From DATLCI01 sp046714215 (lineage in GTDB: Bacteria > Acidobacteriota > Terriglobia > Terriglobales > Acidobacteriaceae): a stretch of DNA of 12,210 nt. Location of the stretch: NCBI GenBank assembly GCA_046714215.1, contig JBKKBM010000267.1, positions 1 through 12,210 on the forward strand. The letters run 5' to 3'. Position numbers and translations under genes: made by a program. This document shows positions 5,245 through 11,586 of the stretch, piece by piece (position 1 is the stretch's first letter; each line of letters starts with the position of its first letter). A model generated the notes under the pieces. It had not been told where the DNA came from, ran no database searches, and worked only from the letters and a program-made list of their open reading frames with translations.

Positions 5245-6279
5245 TTAAACGCGCTCGGCCACGATCACTGACAGCGGCGACTTCGTCGGCACGATCTGCT
5301 GCAATTCGAAGCCCGCCTTCTTGAACAGCGTGCGATATTCGGATTCCGTCCGCTCTAGGCCGCCGGGCAGCATCATCATCTCAATGTCCATGAATTTCGA
5401 CGGATGCGGATCATTGCCCGGAGGCACAACGCCTTCGAGCAGAATGACCTTGCCTTTTTCCACGCCCCCGAGTGCCGCGTGGATGTTCTTCAGGATGATG
5501 ATGCATTTTTCATCGTCCCAATCATGGATGATGTGTTTCATGATGTAGGCATCGCCGCCTTTGGGTACCGCCTTGAAGAAATCGCCGCTCGCGCCCTGGG
5601 CGCGGGCCTCTAAACCCTGGGCCTTGATGCTCTGGTTGGCGCCATCTACCACGTGCGGCAAGTCCATCACGATGCCCTTCATCTGGGGATGCTTCTTGAG
5701 GATGGAAGTCAGCACGAAGCCATGGCCCCCGGCGACGTCGACCAGCGTATTGATCCCGGAAAAATCGTACGCCTCCAGGATGGCGGGCATCATGCGTGCG
5801 CTGATGCTGGTCATGGCGGCGTTGAAGCGGTCGCCTTCTTCCTTGTCCCGGGCGAAAATGACCCAGTTGTTTTCGCCGCTGTCGACTTCAGAAGCGGTCT
5901 TGCCCGTCTTCATCACCTCCAGCATGTGGGTATACATCCGGAAGTGCCACGGATCGGCGAGAAAGCAGATAGTGTCGCGCAACGAGCCGGGCTGGTTCGA
6001 GCGCAACTCATCGGAGATGGGTGTAAGCGCAAACTGACGCAGCGAGACTTCCTTGAAGACGCCGATGCTGGCCAGCGTCCGCATGATGCGGTAGAGAAAG
6101 TCTTCCCTCACCTCCAGGGTCTTGGCCAGCTCCTTGGTGGTCTGCGGGCCTTTGGCCAACAGGTCGGCCACGCCGAGACGCGCGACCACGTTCAACGCCG
6201 CCGAAGCGGCAAAGCTGAACCCGATCTGCATCAGGATGTCTGAAGGGTGAGGCTGCGGAGCAGAGACTGGAGAAGACAT
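5245..6279 (-). CDS. SAM-dependent O-methyltransferase (COMT/HIOMT-like)
   Basis: This 344-residue protein has the two-part layout of Methyltransf_2 enzymes. The N-terminal winged-helix dimerisation domain (about 12-100) includes FAASAALNVVARLGVADLLAKG and DFLYRIMRTLASIGVF. The catalytic Rossmann domain (about 160-344) carries motif I LVDVAGGHG (179-187), an acidic strand end MDLP (205-208), ASGDFFKAVPKGGDAY, and KHIIHDWDDEK (248-258). H252 aligns with the catalytic base of plant COMT-type enzymes. The end, RTESEYRTLFKKAGF, is also typical. Such enzymes methylate hydroxyl groups of small aromatic or polyketide molecules, and the substrate is unknown here. ATG 6279 has GGGGG six bases upstream. 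The DUF418 gene follows closely. No other biosynthetic genes are adjacent, so this is not evidently part of a metabolite cluster. Confidence 0.9.
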   Translation of the reverse strand: MSSPVSAPQPHPSDILMQIGFSFAASAALNVVARLGVADLLAKGPQTTKELAKTLEVREDFLYRIMRTLASIGVFKEVSLRQFALTPISDELRSNQPGSLRDTICFLADPWHFRMYTHMLEVMKTGKTASEVDSGENNWVIFARDKEEGDRFNAAMTSISARMMPAILEAYDFSGINTLVDVAGGHGFVLTSILKKHPQMKGIVMDLPHVVDGANQSIKAQGLEARAQGASGDFFKAVPKGGDAYIMKHIIHDWDDEKCIIILKNIHAALGGVEKGKVILLEGVVPPGNDPHPSKFMDIEMMMLPGGLERTESEYRTLFKKAGFELQQIVPTKSPLSVIVAERV

Positions 6280-6308
6280 ACGGAACCCCCGAGACTACGA
6301 AGGAGGCG

Positions 6309-6314
6309 ATTATA
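6309..6314 (-). promoter_or_regulatory. Candidate -10 element for the O-methyltransferase operon
   Basis: On the minus strand TATAAT, preceded by a T-rich run and TTG, lies 30 bases before the ATG at 6279. No convincing -35 hexamer is present 16-18 bases upstream. It would place the transcript start near 6302. Confidence 0.45.
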
Positions 6315-6354
6315 CAAAAAATCAGGGCGCGAGGTGGGTCGCACACTGGAGGGA

Positions 6355-6759
6355 TCACCGTTCAGTATCGACGAAATCCAACTTAACCCCGGGAAGGTCT
6401 TTAAAATGTCTATCGCGCGTCATTACAGGGAGAGAATGCTGCACCGCGATGGCTGCAATCCACAGATCGTTTTCAGGAATTGAGCGACCCTTGGCCCGGA
6501 GCGCCTGCTTCAGTTCCCCATAATGGCGAGCCGTGGTCGCGTCGCAGTCGAGCGACGGGTTTTCTGAGATCAGGATTTCGAGTCGGTCTAGATTTTGGGT
6601 CCTGCGCACAGAGCCAAAAACTCCCCTGTAGAGTTCCCCTAGTGCGGGAACGGGAAGAAATACCTGTTGTTTCCTTAACACGGCTGCAGCGATTTTGGGG
6701 TCGCCGGCGAAGATACCGATAATGATATTAGTGTCCAAAAGAGCTCGCTCATGCGACAT
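6355..6759 (-). CDS. vapC: VapC-type PIN-domain ribonuclease toxin
   Basis: This 134-residue PIN protein has the full acidic set: D9 in LLDTNIIIG, E42 in ALGELYRG, D98 in IPENDLWIAA, and D116 in MTRDRHF. The SIPENDLWIAAIA block is typical of VapC. These toxins cut specific RNAs, often tRNA or rRNA, in a metal-dependent way and are silenced by a partner antitoxin. The ATG at 6759 lies inside the 3' end of the upstream gene with an 11-base overlap, and GAGG six bases before it (6769-6766) is a good internal ribosome binding site, so the two are translationally coupled. GC in the module is about 50-55%, lower than flanking genes, which suggests acquisition. All catalytic residues are present, so the toxin is probably active. 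Confidence 0.92.
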   Translation of the reverse strand: MSHERALLDTNIIIGIFAGDPKIAAAVLRKQQVFLPVPALGELYRGVFGSVRRTQNLDRLEILISENPSLDCDATTARHYGELKQALRAKGRSIPENDLWIAAIAVQHSLPVMTRDRHFKDLPGVKLDFVDTER

Positions 6760-7264
6760 CGACGCCCTCGCCGCTCTGATCCTCGATTCGTTCGCAATCC
6801 TGCTCGATGAGCCTCGTCATCAGGTCAAGATCATAGGCGGTAATCGTTCCAACAAACTTTAGCAAGGCCCGAGGGTCACCCTTCTTTTGCGAATTGGGCG
6901 GCCGCTTGGCGGTGTTGTAAACCTCGTTGTACCAGCTCAGCAATCGACGGTGCTTCGTAGGTATCTCGTCTTCATGAGGGACACTTTTCCCCGATCTCTT
7001 ATCGTGAACCGGGTCCCCGGTGCGAAACAAACGCAGGCGTCCGCGACCAGTCCGCGTCACCATCCGATACTTTCCAGTTGATGGTGCAATACTGGCGACG
7101 GCGTGGCTGCTTAGATGTTGCCGGACTCCAGGCGCAAGCGGGCCAAACTCTCTTTTCGCGCGCGCCAGTACCTCATCGGTGCGGAAATCAGAGCGTTCGG
7201 GATTCTCCGCGTGCAGTAAAGCCAAGGCGATCCAAGCCTGGTCGGCTACTCTAGGAATGTCCAT
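6749..7264 (-). CDS. Putative antitoxin, winged-helix-like, partner of the PIN toxin
   Basis: This 171-residue protein is directly upstream of and overlaps vapC, the position of an antitoxin. It is about twice the length of ordinary VapB proteins and shows no AbrB, ribbon-helix-helix or Phd motif. Residues 5-90 look like a winged helix: helices in VADQAWIALALLHAE and DEVLARAKREFG, a candidate recognition helix GVRQHLSSHAVASI (46-59), then a basic beta-wing KYRMVTRTGRGRLRLFR (65-81). A conserved-looking linker PHEDEIPTKHRRLLSWYNEVYN (96-117) follows. The C-terminal part, from about 130 (LLKFVGTITAYDLDLMTRLIEQDCERIED), is helical and acidic, and could be the toxin-neutralising part. I recall similar unnamed proteins beside PIN genes but cannot name the family with confidence. 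ATG 7264 has GGGAGG ten bases upstream and a good promoter. Confidence 0.75.
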   Translation of the reverse strand: MDIPRVADQAWIALALLHAENPERSDFRTDEVLARAKREFGPLAPGVRQHLSSHAVASIAPSTGKYRMVTRTGRGRLRLFRTGDPVHDKRSGKSVPHEDEIPTKHRRLLSWYNEVYNTAKRPPNSQKKGDPRALLKFVGTITAYDLDLMTRLIEQDCERIEDQSGEGVDVA

Positions 7265-7298
7265 TTATTATTCGCCTCCCGATCATGTTCCTCTATAA

Positions 7299-7345
7299 TG
7301 CAACTATAACCAATTTATTCCATTTCGTCAATCATAAAAGTTGCA
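7299..7345. promoter_or_regulatory. Inverted repeat bracketing the TA promoter (candidate operator)
   Basis: TGCAACT (7299-7305) and AGTTGCA (7339-7345) form a perfect 7-bp inverted pair, 40 bases centre to centre. One arm overlaps the -10 element and the other lies just upstream of the -35. This fits autoregulation by the DNA-binding partner. The spacing is long for a single dimer site, so binding as two half-sites or chance remain possible. Confidence 0.4.
7303..7331 (-). promoter_or_regulatory. Sigma70-type promoter of the PIN module
   Basis: On the minus strand TTGACG (7331-7326), a 17-base spacer and TATAGT (7308-7303) make a good -35/-10 pair. The predicted transcript start is near 7296, giving a leader of about 30 bases with GGGAGG before the ATG at 7264. 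Confidence 0.75.
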
Positions 7346-7347
7346 GA

Positions 7348-7379
7348 ATAAAAAGCCCCAGGCAAGATGCCAGGGGCTT
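7348..7379 (-). terminator. Intrinsic terminator of gyrA
   Basis: On the minus strand the stem AAGCCCC/GGGGCTT, an internal A-A mismatch, then GGC/GCC around a 5-base loop, is followed by TTTTTATT. It begins 25 bases after the gyrA stop and separates gyrA from the toxin module promoter. Confidence 0.85.
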
Positions 7380-7403
7380 CTCCGCACTTGTTGATTCACT
7401 GCC

Positions 7404-10049
7404 TTACTGCAACAGCGGCAGCCCGTTGCCGTTCTCTTTCTCTTCCGGCGGGATGACCACGGCGGCCGCGACTTTGTCGCCTTCGTCGAGGTGTAGCAGG
7501 CGCACGCCTTGCGAGGAGCGTCCTACTTCCCGGATGGTCTGCGTGTTGATGCGGATGATTTTGCCGAACTGGCTGATGACCATGCATTCCGAGGTGTCAT
7601 CCACCAGCATGATGGCGGAGACGTTGCCGTTCTTCGCCGTGGTCTTCACGTTAATCACGCCCTTGCCGCCGCGCGACTGCAGACGATACTCGTCCACGTC
7701 CGTACGTTTGCCATAACCATGCTCGGTGACGGAGAGGATCATGTTCGCGGTAGGCTCATCGTCCTTCTTCTTGCCGGCCGCTGATTTGGGCGTGACCGCC
7801 ATGCCCACGATGTAGTCGCCCTTGTCCAGGTCCATACCGCGCACACCGTAAGCCGGGCGTCCCATGGAGCGGACATCTTCCTCCTCGAAGCGGATGGCCA
7901 TGCCTTCATGCGAAGCGAGGAAGACGATCTGGTTGCCGTCCGTAAGGCGGGCAGCCACGAGTTCATCGTCCGTGTCGATACCGATGGCGATGATGCCGCG
8001 CGACATCACGTTGCGGAAGTCTTTCAGCTCGGTCTTCTTCACCGTGCCGTTGCGGGTAGCGAAGAAGACATGCCTGCCCTCTTCTTCGAGGTCGCGGACG
8101 TTCAAGATAGCGCGCACCGTCTCGCCGGGTTGCAGGGCGATCAGGTTGGCGATGGCTTTACCCTTGCCCGCGGGGCCGATGTCCGGGATCTCATACACCT
8201 TGAGCCAGTAGACGCGCCCGGTGTTGGTGAGCATGAGCAGATACGCGTGGGTCGACGCGATGATGAGCTGCTCGACGAAATCTTCTTCGCGCGTCGACAT
8301 ACCCTTGCGTCCGGTGCCGCCGCGGCGCTGCTGACGGTAGATGGAGATGGGCGTCCGCTTCATGTAGCCGGAGTGGGAGACGGTGACCGCGACTTGTTCG
8401 TCGGCGATCAGGTCTTCGAGCGTGAGTTCGGCGGCTTCGTCCTGGATCTGGGTGCGGCGCGCATCTTTCTCGCCGCCGTATTCCTTCACGATCTCCTGCA
8501 GCTCTTTCACGATTACGCCGCGCAGCTTCTTCTCTGAAGCGAGGATGGATTCGTATTCCGTGATGCGCTCCAGAATTTCCATTAGTTCTTGAAAAATCTC
8601 ATCGGCCGAAAGGCGTGTAAGGCGGTAGAGTTGCAACTCAAGGATAGCGTCAATTTGTTTGTAGCTTAGGCCTGTTTGCGTGATAGGTCGGACAAGTGCC
8701 ACCTGGTTGGGAATTGCGACATTGAACTTTTGCGTACTTGCCCATTCAAACAGCTTCTCCCTGGCGTCTGTTCGCGACATTGAACCGCGAACAATTTTAA
8801 TCACGGCATCAAGCTTGTCCAGAGCACACGCGTAACCCATCAGGATGTGTTCGCGCTCTTTCGCTTTGGCCAGCAAGTAGCTGGTACGGCGGCGCACCAC
8901 GTCGACGCGGTGGTCGATGAAGTGTTGCAGCGCGGCGATTAGCCCCATCTCCTTGGGCTGGGCATTGACCACCGCCAGGAAGATCATGCTGAAGCTCTCT
9001 TGCATGGAAGTGTGCTTGTAGAGCTGGTTGAGTACGATCTGCGCTTCGGCGCCGCGCTTCAGTTCGATGACGATGCGCATGCCGTCGCGATCGGATTCAT
9101 CGCGGATGTCAGAGATCTCTTCGATCTTCTTCTCGTTCACCAGTTCGGCGATGCGCTCGATCAGCCGCGCCTTATTCACCTGGTACGGGATCTCCGTCAC
9201 CACGATGGCTTGGCGCTCTTTCGCCATGTTCTCCACGGCGGCTTTGGCGCGCATCATGAAGCGGCCGCGCCCGGTCCGATAGGCCTCGGTGATGCCACTG
9301 CGTCCATGAATGAAGGCGCCCGTGGGGAAGTCCGGCCCCTGCACCGTCTTCATCAGCTCTTCGAGCGGCGTCTTGGGATCGTTGACCAGCATGATGGCCG
9401 CATTCACGATCTCCGTGAGATTATGCGGCGGGATGTTGGTCGCCATGCCCACGGCAATACCGTTGGAGCCATTGATGAGCAGGTTGGGAATGCGCGTGGG
9501 CAGGACCGTGGGCTCGGTAGTGGTGTTATCAAAGTTCTCGACGAAATCAACGGTGTCTTTGTCGATGTCGGTGAGCATCTCTTCCGCGATCTTGGTTAGG
9601 CGGGCTTCGGTGTAACGGTAAGCCGCCGGCGGATCGCCATCGACGGAGCCGAAGTTTCCCTGGCCATCTACCAGCGGATAGCGGAGCGAAAACGGCTGCG
9701 CCATGCGCACCAGCGCGTCATACAGCGCGGCGTCGCCGTGTGGGTGATATTTACCCAGGCCTTCACCGACTACCTTGGCGCACTTCACATGCTTCTTGTT
9801 ATGCAGCAGCCCCATGTCGTGCATCGCGTACAGGATGCGGCGATGCACCGGCTTCAATCCGTCACGAACGTCCGGCAGCGCGCGCCCGATGATCACCGAC
9901 ATCGAATAATCGAGATAAGACTTCTTCATCTCGTCTTCAATGTTGATGGGCACCACATTCAAGGCGCCGGGGCCCATAGGCGGGTTCCCGTCGCCGGGCT
10001 TCGTCGGATCGTTAGGGTTTAAGGGAAGTTGATTCGGATCGTCAGCCAT
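7404..10049 (-). CDS. gyrA: DNA gyrase subunit A
   Basis: This full-length 881-residue GyrA is the breakage-reunion subunit of the A2B2 type II topoisomerase that introduces negative supercoils. The N-terminal extension (about 1-30) is Pro/Asn-rich. The winged-helix block ALPDVRDGLKPVHRRILYAM (57-76) and the catalytic Tyr146 in YRYTEARL follow. The GyrA box, QQRRGGTGRKG (about 570-580), opens a C-terminal beta-pinwheel of repeated strands, as needed for true gyrase rather than topoisomerase IV. The quinolone-determining loop reads HPHGDAALYD: A107 stands at the E. coli Ser83 position, while D111 keeps the Asp87 position. Bases about 8578-8850 have clearly lower GC and different codons from the rest. 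ATG 10049 has no strong Shine-Dalgarno sequence. gyrB is not in the window. Confidence 0.98.
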   Translation of the reverse strand: MADDPNQLPLNPNDPTKPGDGNPPMGPGALNVVPINIEDEMKKSYLDYSMSVIIGRALPDVRDGLKPVHRRILYAMHDMGLLHNKKHVKCAKVVGEGLGKYHPHGDAALYDALVRMAQPFSLRYPLVDGQGNFGSVDGDPPAAYRYTEARLTKIAEEMLTDIDKDTVDFVENFDNTTTEPTVLPTRIPNLLINGSNGIAVGMATNIPPHNLTEIVNAAIMLVNDPKTPLEELMKTVQGPDFPTGAFIHGRSGITEAYRTGRGRFMMRAKAAVENMAKERQAIVVTEIPYQVNKARLIERIAELVNEKKIEEISDIRDESDRDGMRIVIELKRGAEAQIVLNQLYKHTSMQESFSMIFLAVVNAQPKEMGLIAALQHFIDHRVDVVRRRTSYLLAKAKEREHILMGYACALDKLDAVIKIVRGSMSRTDAREKLFEWASTQKFNVAIPNQVALVRPITQTGLSYKQIDAILELQLYRLTRLSADEIFQELMEILERITEYESILASEKKLRGVIVKELQEIVKEYGGEKDARRTQIQDEAAELTLEDLIADEQVAVTVSHSGYMKRTPISIYRQQRRGGTGRKGMSTREEDFVEQLIIASTHAYLLMLTNTGRVYWLKVYEIPDIGPAGKGKAIANLIALQPGETVRAILNVRDLEEEGRHVFFATRNGTVKKTELKDFRNVMSRGIIAIGIDTDDELVAARLTDGNQIVFLASHEGMAIRFEEEDVRSMGRPAYGVRGMDLDKGDYIVGMAVTPKSAAGKKKDDEPTANMILSVTEHGYGKRTDVDEYRLQSRGGKGVINVKTTAKNGNVSAIMLVDDTSECMVISQFGKIIRINTQTIREVGRSSQGVRLLHLDEGDKVAAAVVIPPEEKENGNGLPLLQ
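8578..8850 (-). other. Low-GC codon-usage patch inside gyrA
   Basis: By direct count of 60-base rows, GC is 45-50% from 8581 to 8820 and 55% at 8821-8880, against 62-68% in sampled gyrA rows on either side (8281-8340 and 9181-9240). Many codons switch to A/T-ending forms (ATT, AAA, CAA, ACA, CTT, CTA), while the protein (about residues 400-490) stays conserved and in frame. This fits a homologous recombination tract from another lineage. Confidence 0.6.
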
Positions 10050-10313
10050 TGATTTTTAAGGCAGAGCGCAGGGCTCGTTGCCGTCCTTTATCGCCACAGA
10101 TTTCGCACACACTTTAGAACGTACTTTAACCAAACTTCGGGCCGGCTAAGAGGGCTGGTAGCAGTGCCGCTTAGCGAGTGTAACTTGTTGCAATCACAGG
10201 AAGTTATGCATTAAGTGAGCGAATAAGATTATAGCACGCGAAAAGGGTAAAAAGCACGGCACAAAAATGGGGGATTTTAGGCGCTGGAAGCGGCGGGAAA
10301 ATGCCGGGAGAGT
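10050..10313. other. gyrA upstream region, no gene seen
   Basis: These 264 bases hold no convincing ORF, tRNA or known riboswitch. They contain the gyrA promoter candidate and a leader of about 170 bases. No good terminator for the upstream glycosyltransferase-like gene is visible; only a 4-bp CGCT-GGA-AGCG stem lies near 10290. Confidence 0.6.
10228..10236 (-). promoter_or_regulatory. Extended -10 promoter for gyrA
   Basis: The minus strand reads TGCTATAAT, a perfect extended -10 (TGn plus TATAAT). No good -35 is found at normal spacing, which an extended -10 can tolerate. The predicted start near 10221 gives a leader of about 170 bases. Confidence 0.6.
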
Positions 10314-11459
10314 CTATGCGGCCGCCTGCAGGATCTTCCAACAGTACCAGGCGTTCTCGCCGAGCAGGATGATCACCGCCGCTGCCGCGAACCATTTGCC
10401 TCGACTCTCCAGCAGGTCCGCCCAGACGCCGCCGATGAACACAAAGATGAAGGGCAGCGCCCACACGGAGGCGATCGCCGTCATCGGCGTGATAAGCGCC
10501 ATGTAAAGCAAGGCTACTGCAACCAACAGGGGTGAGGTGTTGCCAAAGTAGCGCGTGCGCTTCCATGCCACGTAAGTAAAGATAGCAATCACGCCCATGA
10601 CCAGCACGGCGGGATTCAGCAACGACCATAGGAAATCCGGACGGAAGAAAGCTTCGCGCGCCTGCGCCGGCTGATATGCCAGCCACTGTCGCAGGTCGAT
10701 GCCGTTCATGAAGGCGCGCGGGGAGAATCCATACGCCGCTGAGACCATCGCAAACGCCAGCACGGAGGCGAGCAAGGTGAGCACCACGGCGGCGATGCGG
10801 CGCCCGGGCGCGAGATAGAGGATGAACCCGAGGCCCACCGGGATCAACAACACCGTCGCCGGATGCGAGGCGACCGCAAGTCCCATAGCGACGCTGAGCA
10901 GCACAGTGCGGTAACGCCACTTGCGCAATGGTGCGTAGAGATTGTGGGAGATGGCGATGCCGCCAAAGATGATGCCGAACACTCCCCACGCCGCCGGAAC
11001 TACTTCATCAATGGTGGCCGCGCGCAGGAGGATGGCGGGCGAAAAACAATAGAGCGTGAGCGCGATGTATCCGCCGGGGTTGCCGTAGAGCCGCCGCGCC
11101 ACATACCAGACCGAAACGCCCAGCAGGATGCCCACCAACAGAAACGGCAGACGCGTGAGCACGCGCAGGCGTTGCACCTCACGCTGTACCGACTCCGGCG
11201 AGACGCCCGGAGTCGGTCGGCGGCCCGCGTCGAGCTTGAGCGGCGCCGCGGAGGCCAAGTTAGTGAGCGGCGTGTAACGGAAGTTGCGCGGCGTGGCGTT
11301 GTATTCAAGTTGCTGACGGCCGGACCATATGTGGTCTTTCTCGGCGGTGGTGAACGGACGCTGCTGCAGCAACCAGCCGCACTGCGCGGCAAACGCCGCC
11401 AGCAACACCAGCGCCATGATCTGGTGGCGACCGACAACGATGTAGGAGGGCAAGCGCAT
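10314..11459 (-). CDS. GT-C (PMT_2/ArnT-like) membrane glycosyltransferase-like protein
   Basis: This 381-residue polytopic protein has a first membrane helix at about 12-31. A periplasmic loop of about 70 residues holds the acidic TTAEKDHIW. Eight or more further helices run from 103 to 373. Family-like features are LTRLPFLLVGILLGVSVWYVARRLYG (101-126), then ALTLYCFSPAILLRAATIDEVVPAAW (133-158), which parallels the FSP and TTDV segment of PMT_2 proteins, with D151/E152 as the acidic pair. Such enzymes move a sugar from a polyprenyl-phosphate donor to an acceptor outside the membrane. At 381 residues it is shorter than typical ArnT or PMT proteins (about 500 or more) and lacks an evident soluble C-terminal domain, so it could be a minimal member or non-catalytic. 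The ATG at 11459 has no clear ribosome binding site. No partner gene is visible. Confidence 0.65.
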   Translation of the reverse strand: MRLPSYIVVGRHQIMALVLLAAFAAQCGWLLQQRPFTTAEKDHIWSGRQQLEYNATPRNFRYTPLTNLASAAPLKLDAGRRPTPGVSPESVQREVQRLRVLTRLPFLLVGILLGVSVWYVARRLYGNPGGYIALTLYCFSPAILLRAATIDEVVPAAWGVFGIIFGGIAISHNLYAPLRKWRYRTVLLSVAMGLAVASHPATVLLIPVGLGFILYLAPGRRIAAVVLTLLASVLAFAMVSAAYGFSPRAFMNGIDLRQWLAYQPAQAREAFFRPDFLWSLLNPAVLVMGVIAIFTYVAWKRTRYFGNTSPLLVAVALLYMALITPMTAIASVWALPFIFVFIGGVWADLLESRGKWFAAAAVIILLGENAWYCWKILQAAA

Positions 11460-11482
11460 GCAAGGCCGAACCTACTGTTGTA

Positions 11483-11524
11483 CTGGAATGTGAACCACGT
11501 GGCTAGTAAGAGCGGCTGGAATGT
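11483..11524. promoter_or_regulatory. Direct repeats around a CCACGTGG palindrome
   Basis: CTGGAATGT occurs at 11483-11491 and 11516-11524, 33 bases apart (about three helical turns). The 8-bp palindrome CCACGTGG (11495-11502) lies between them. The block is immediately upstream of the glycosyltransferase-like gene, where its promoter should be. I see no clear -10/-35 pair. It could be a regulator site or chance. Confidence 0.35.
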
Positions 11525-11530
11525 AACCCC

Positions 11531-11574
11531 AAAAAAGCTGAGGCGCGGAGATTCCACTCTCCGCGCCTCAGCTT
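11531..11574 (-). terminator. Strong intrinsic terminator with a perfect 17-bp stem
   Basis: Arms 11535-11551 and 11558-11574 are perfectly complementary over 17 bp around a 6-base loop (TTCCAC). On the minus strand they are followed by six Ts (11536-11531). It lies 13 bases after the stop of the Gly-rich protein gene. The other strand has only CTTGACTT after the stem, so termination is mainly leftward. Confidence 0.92.
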
Positions 11575-11586
11575 GACTTACTGCGC

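Noticed and set aside
10050..10313. tRNA, small RNA or riboswitch in the gyrA upstream region
   Set aside because: I found no cloverleaf, no conserved riboswitch core and no strong stem, only short 4-bp hairpins.
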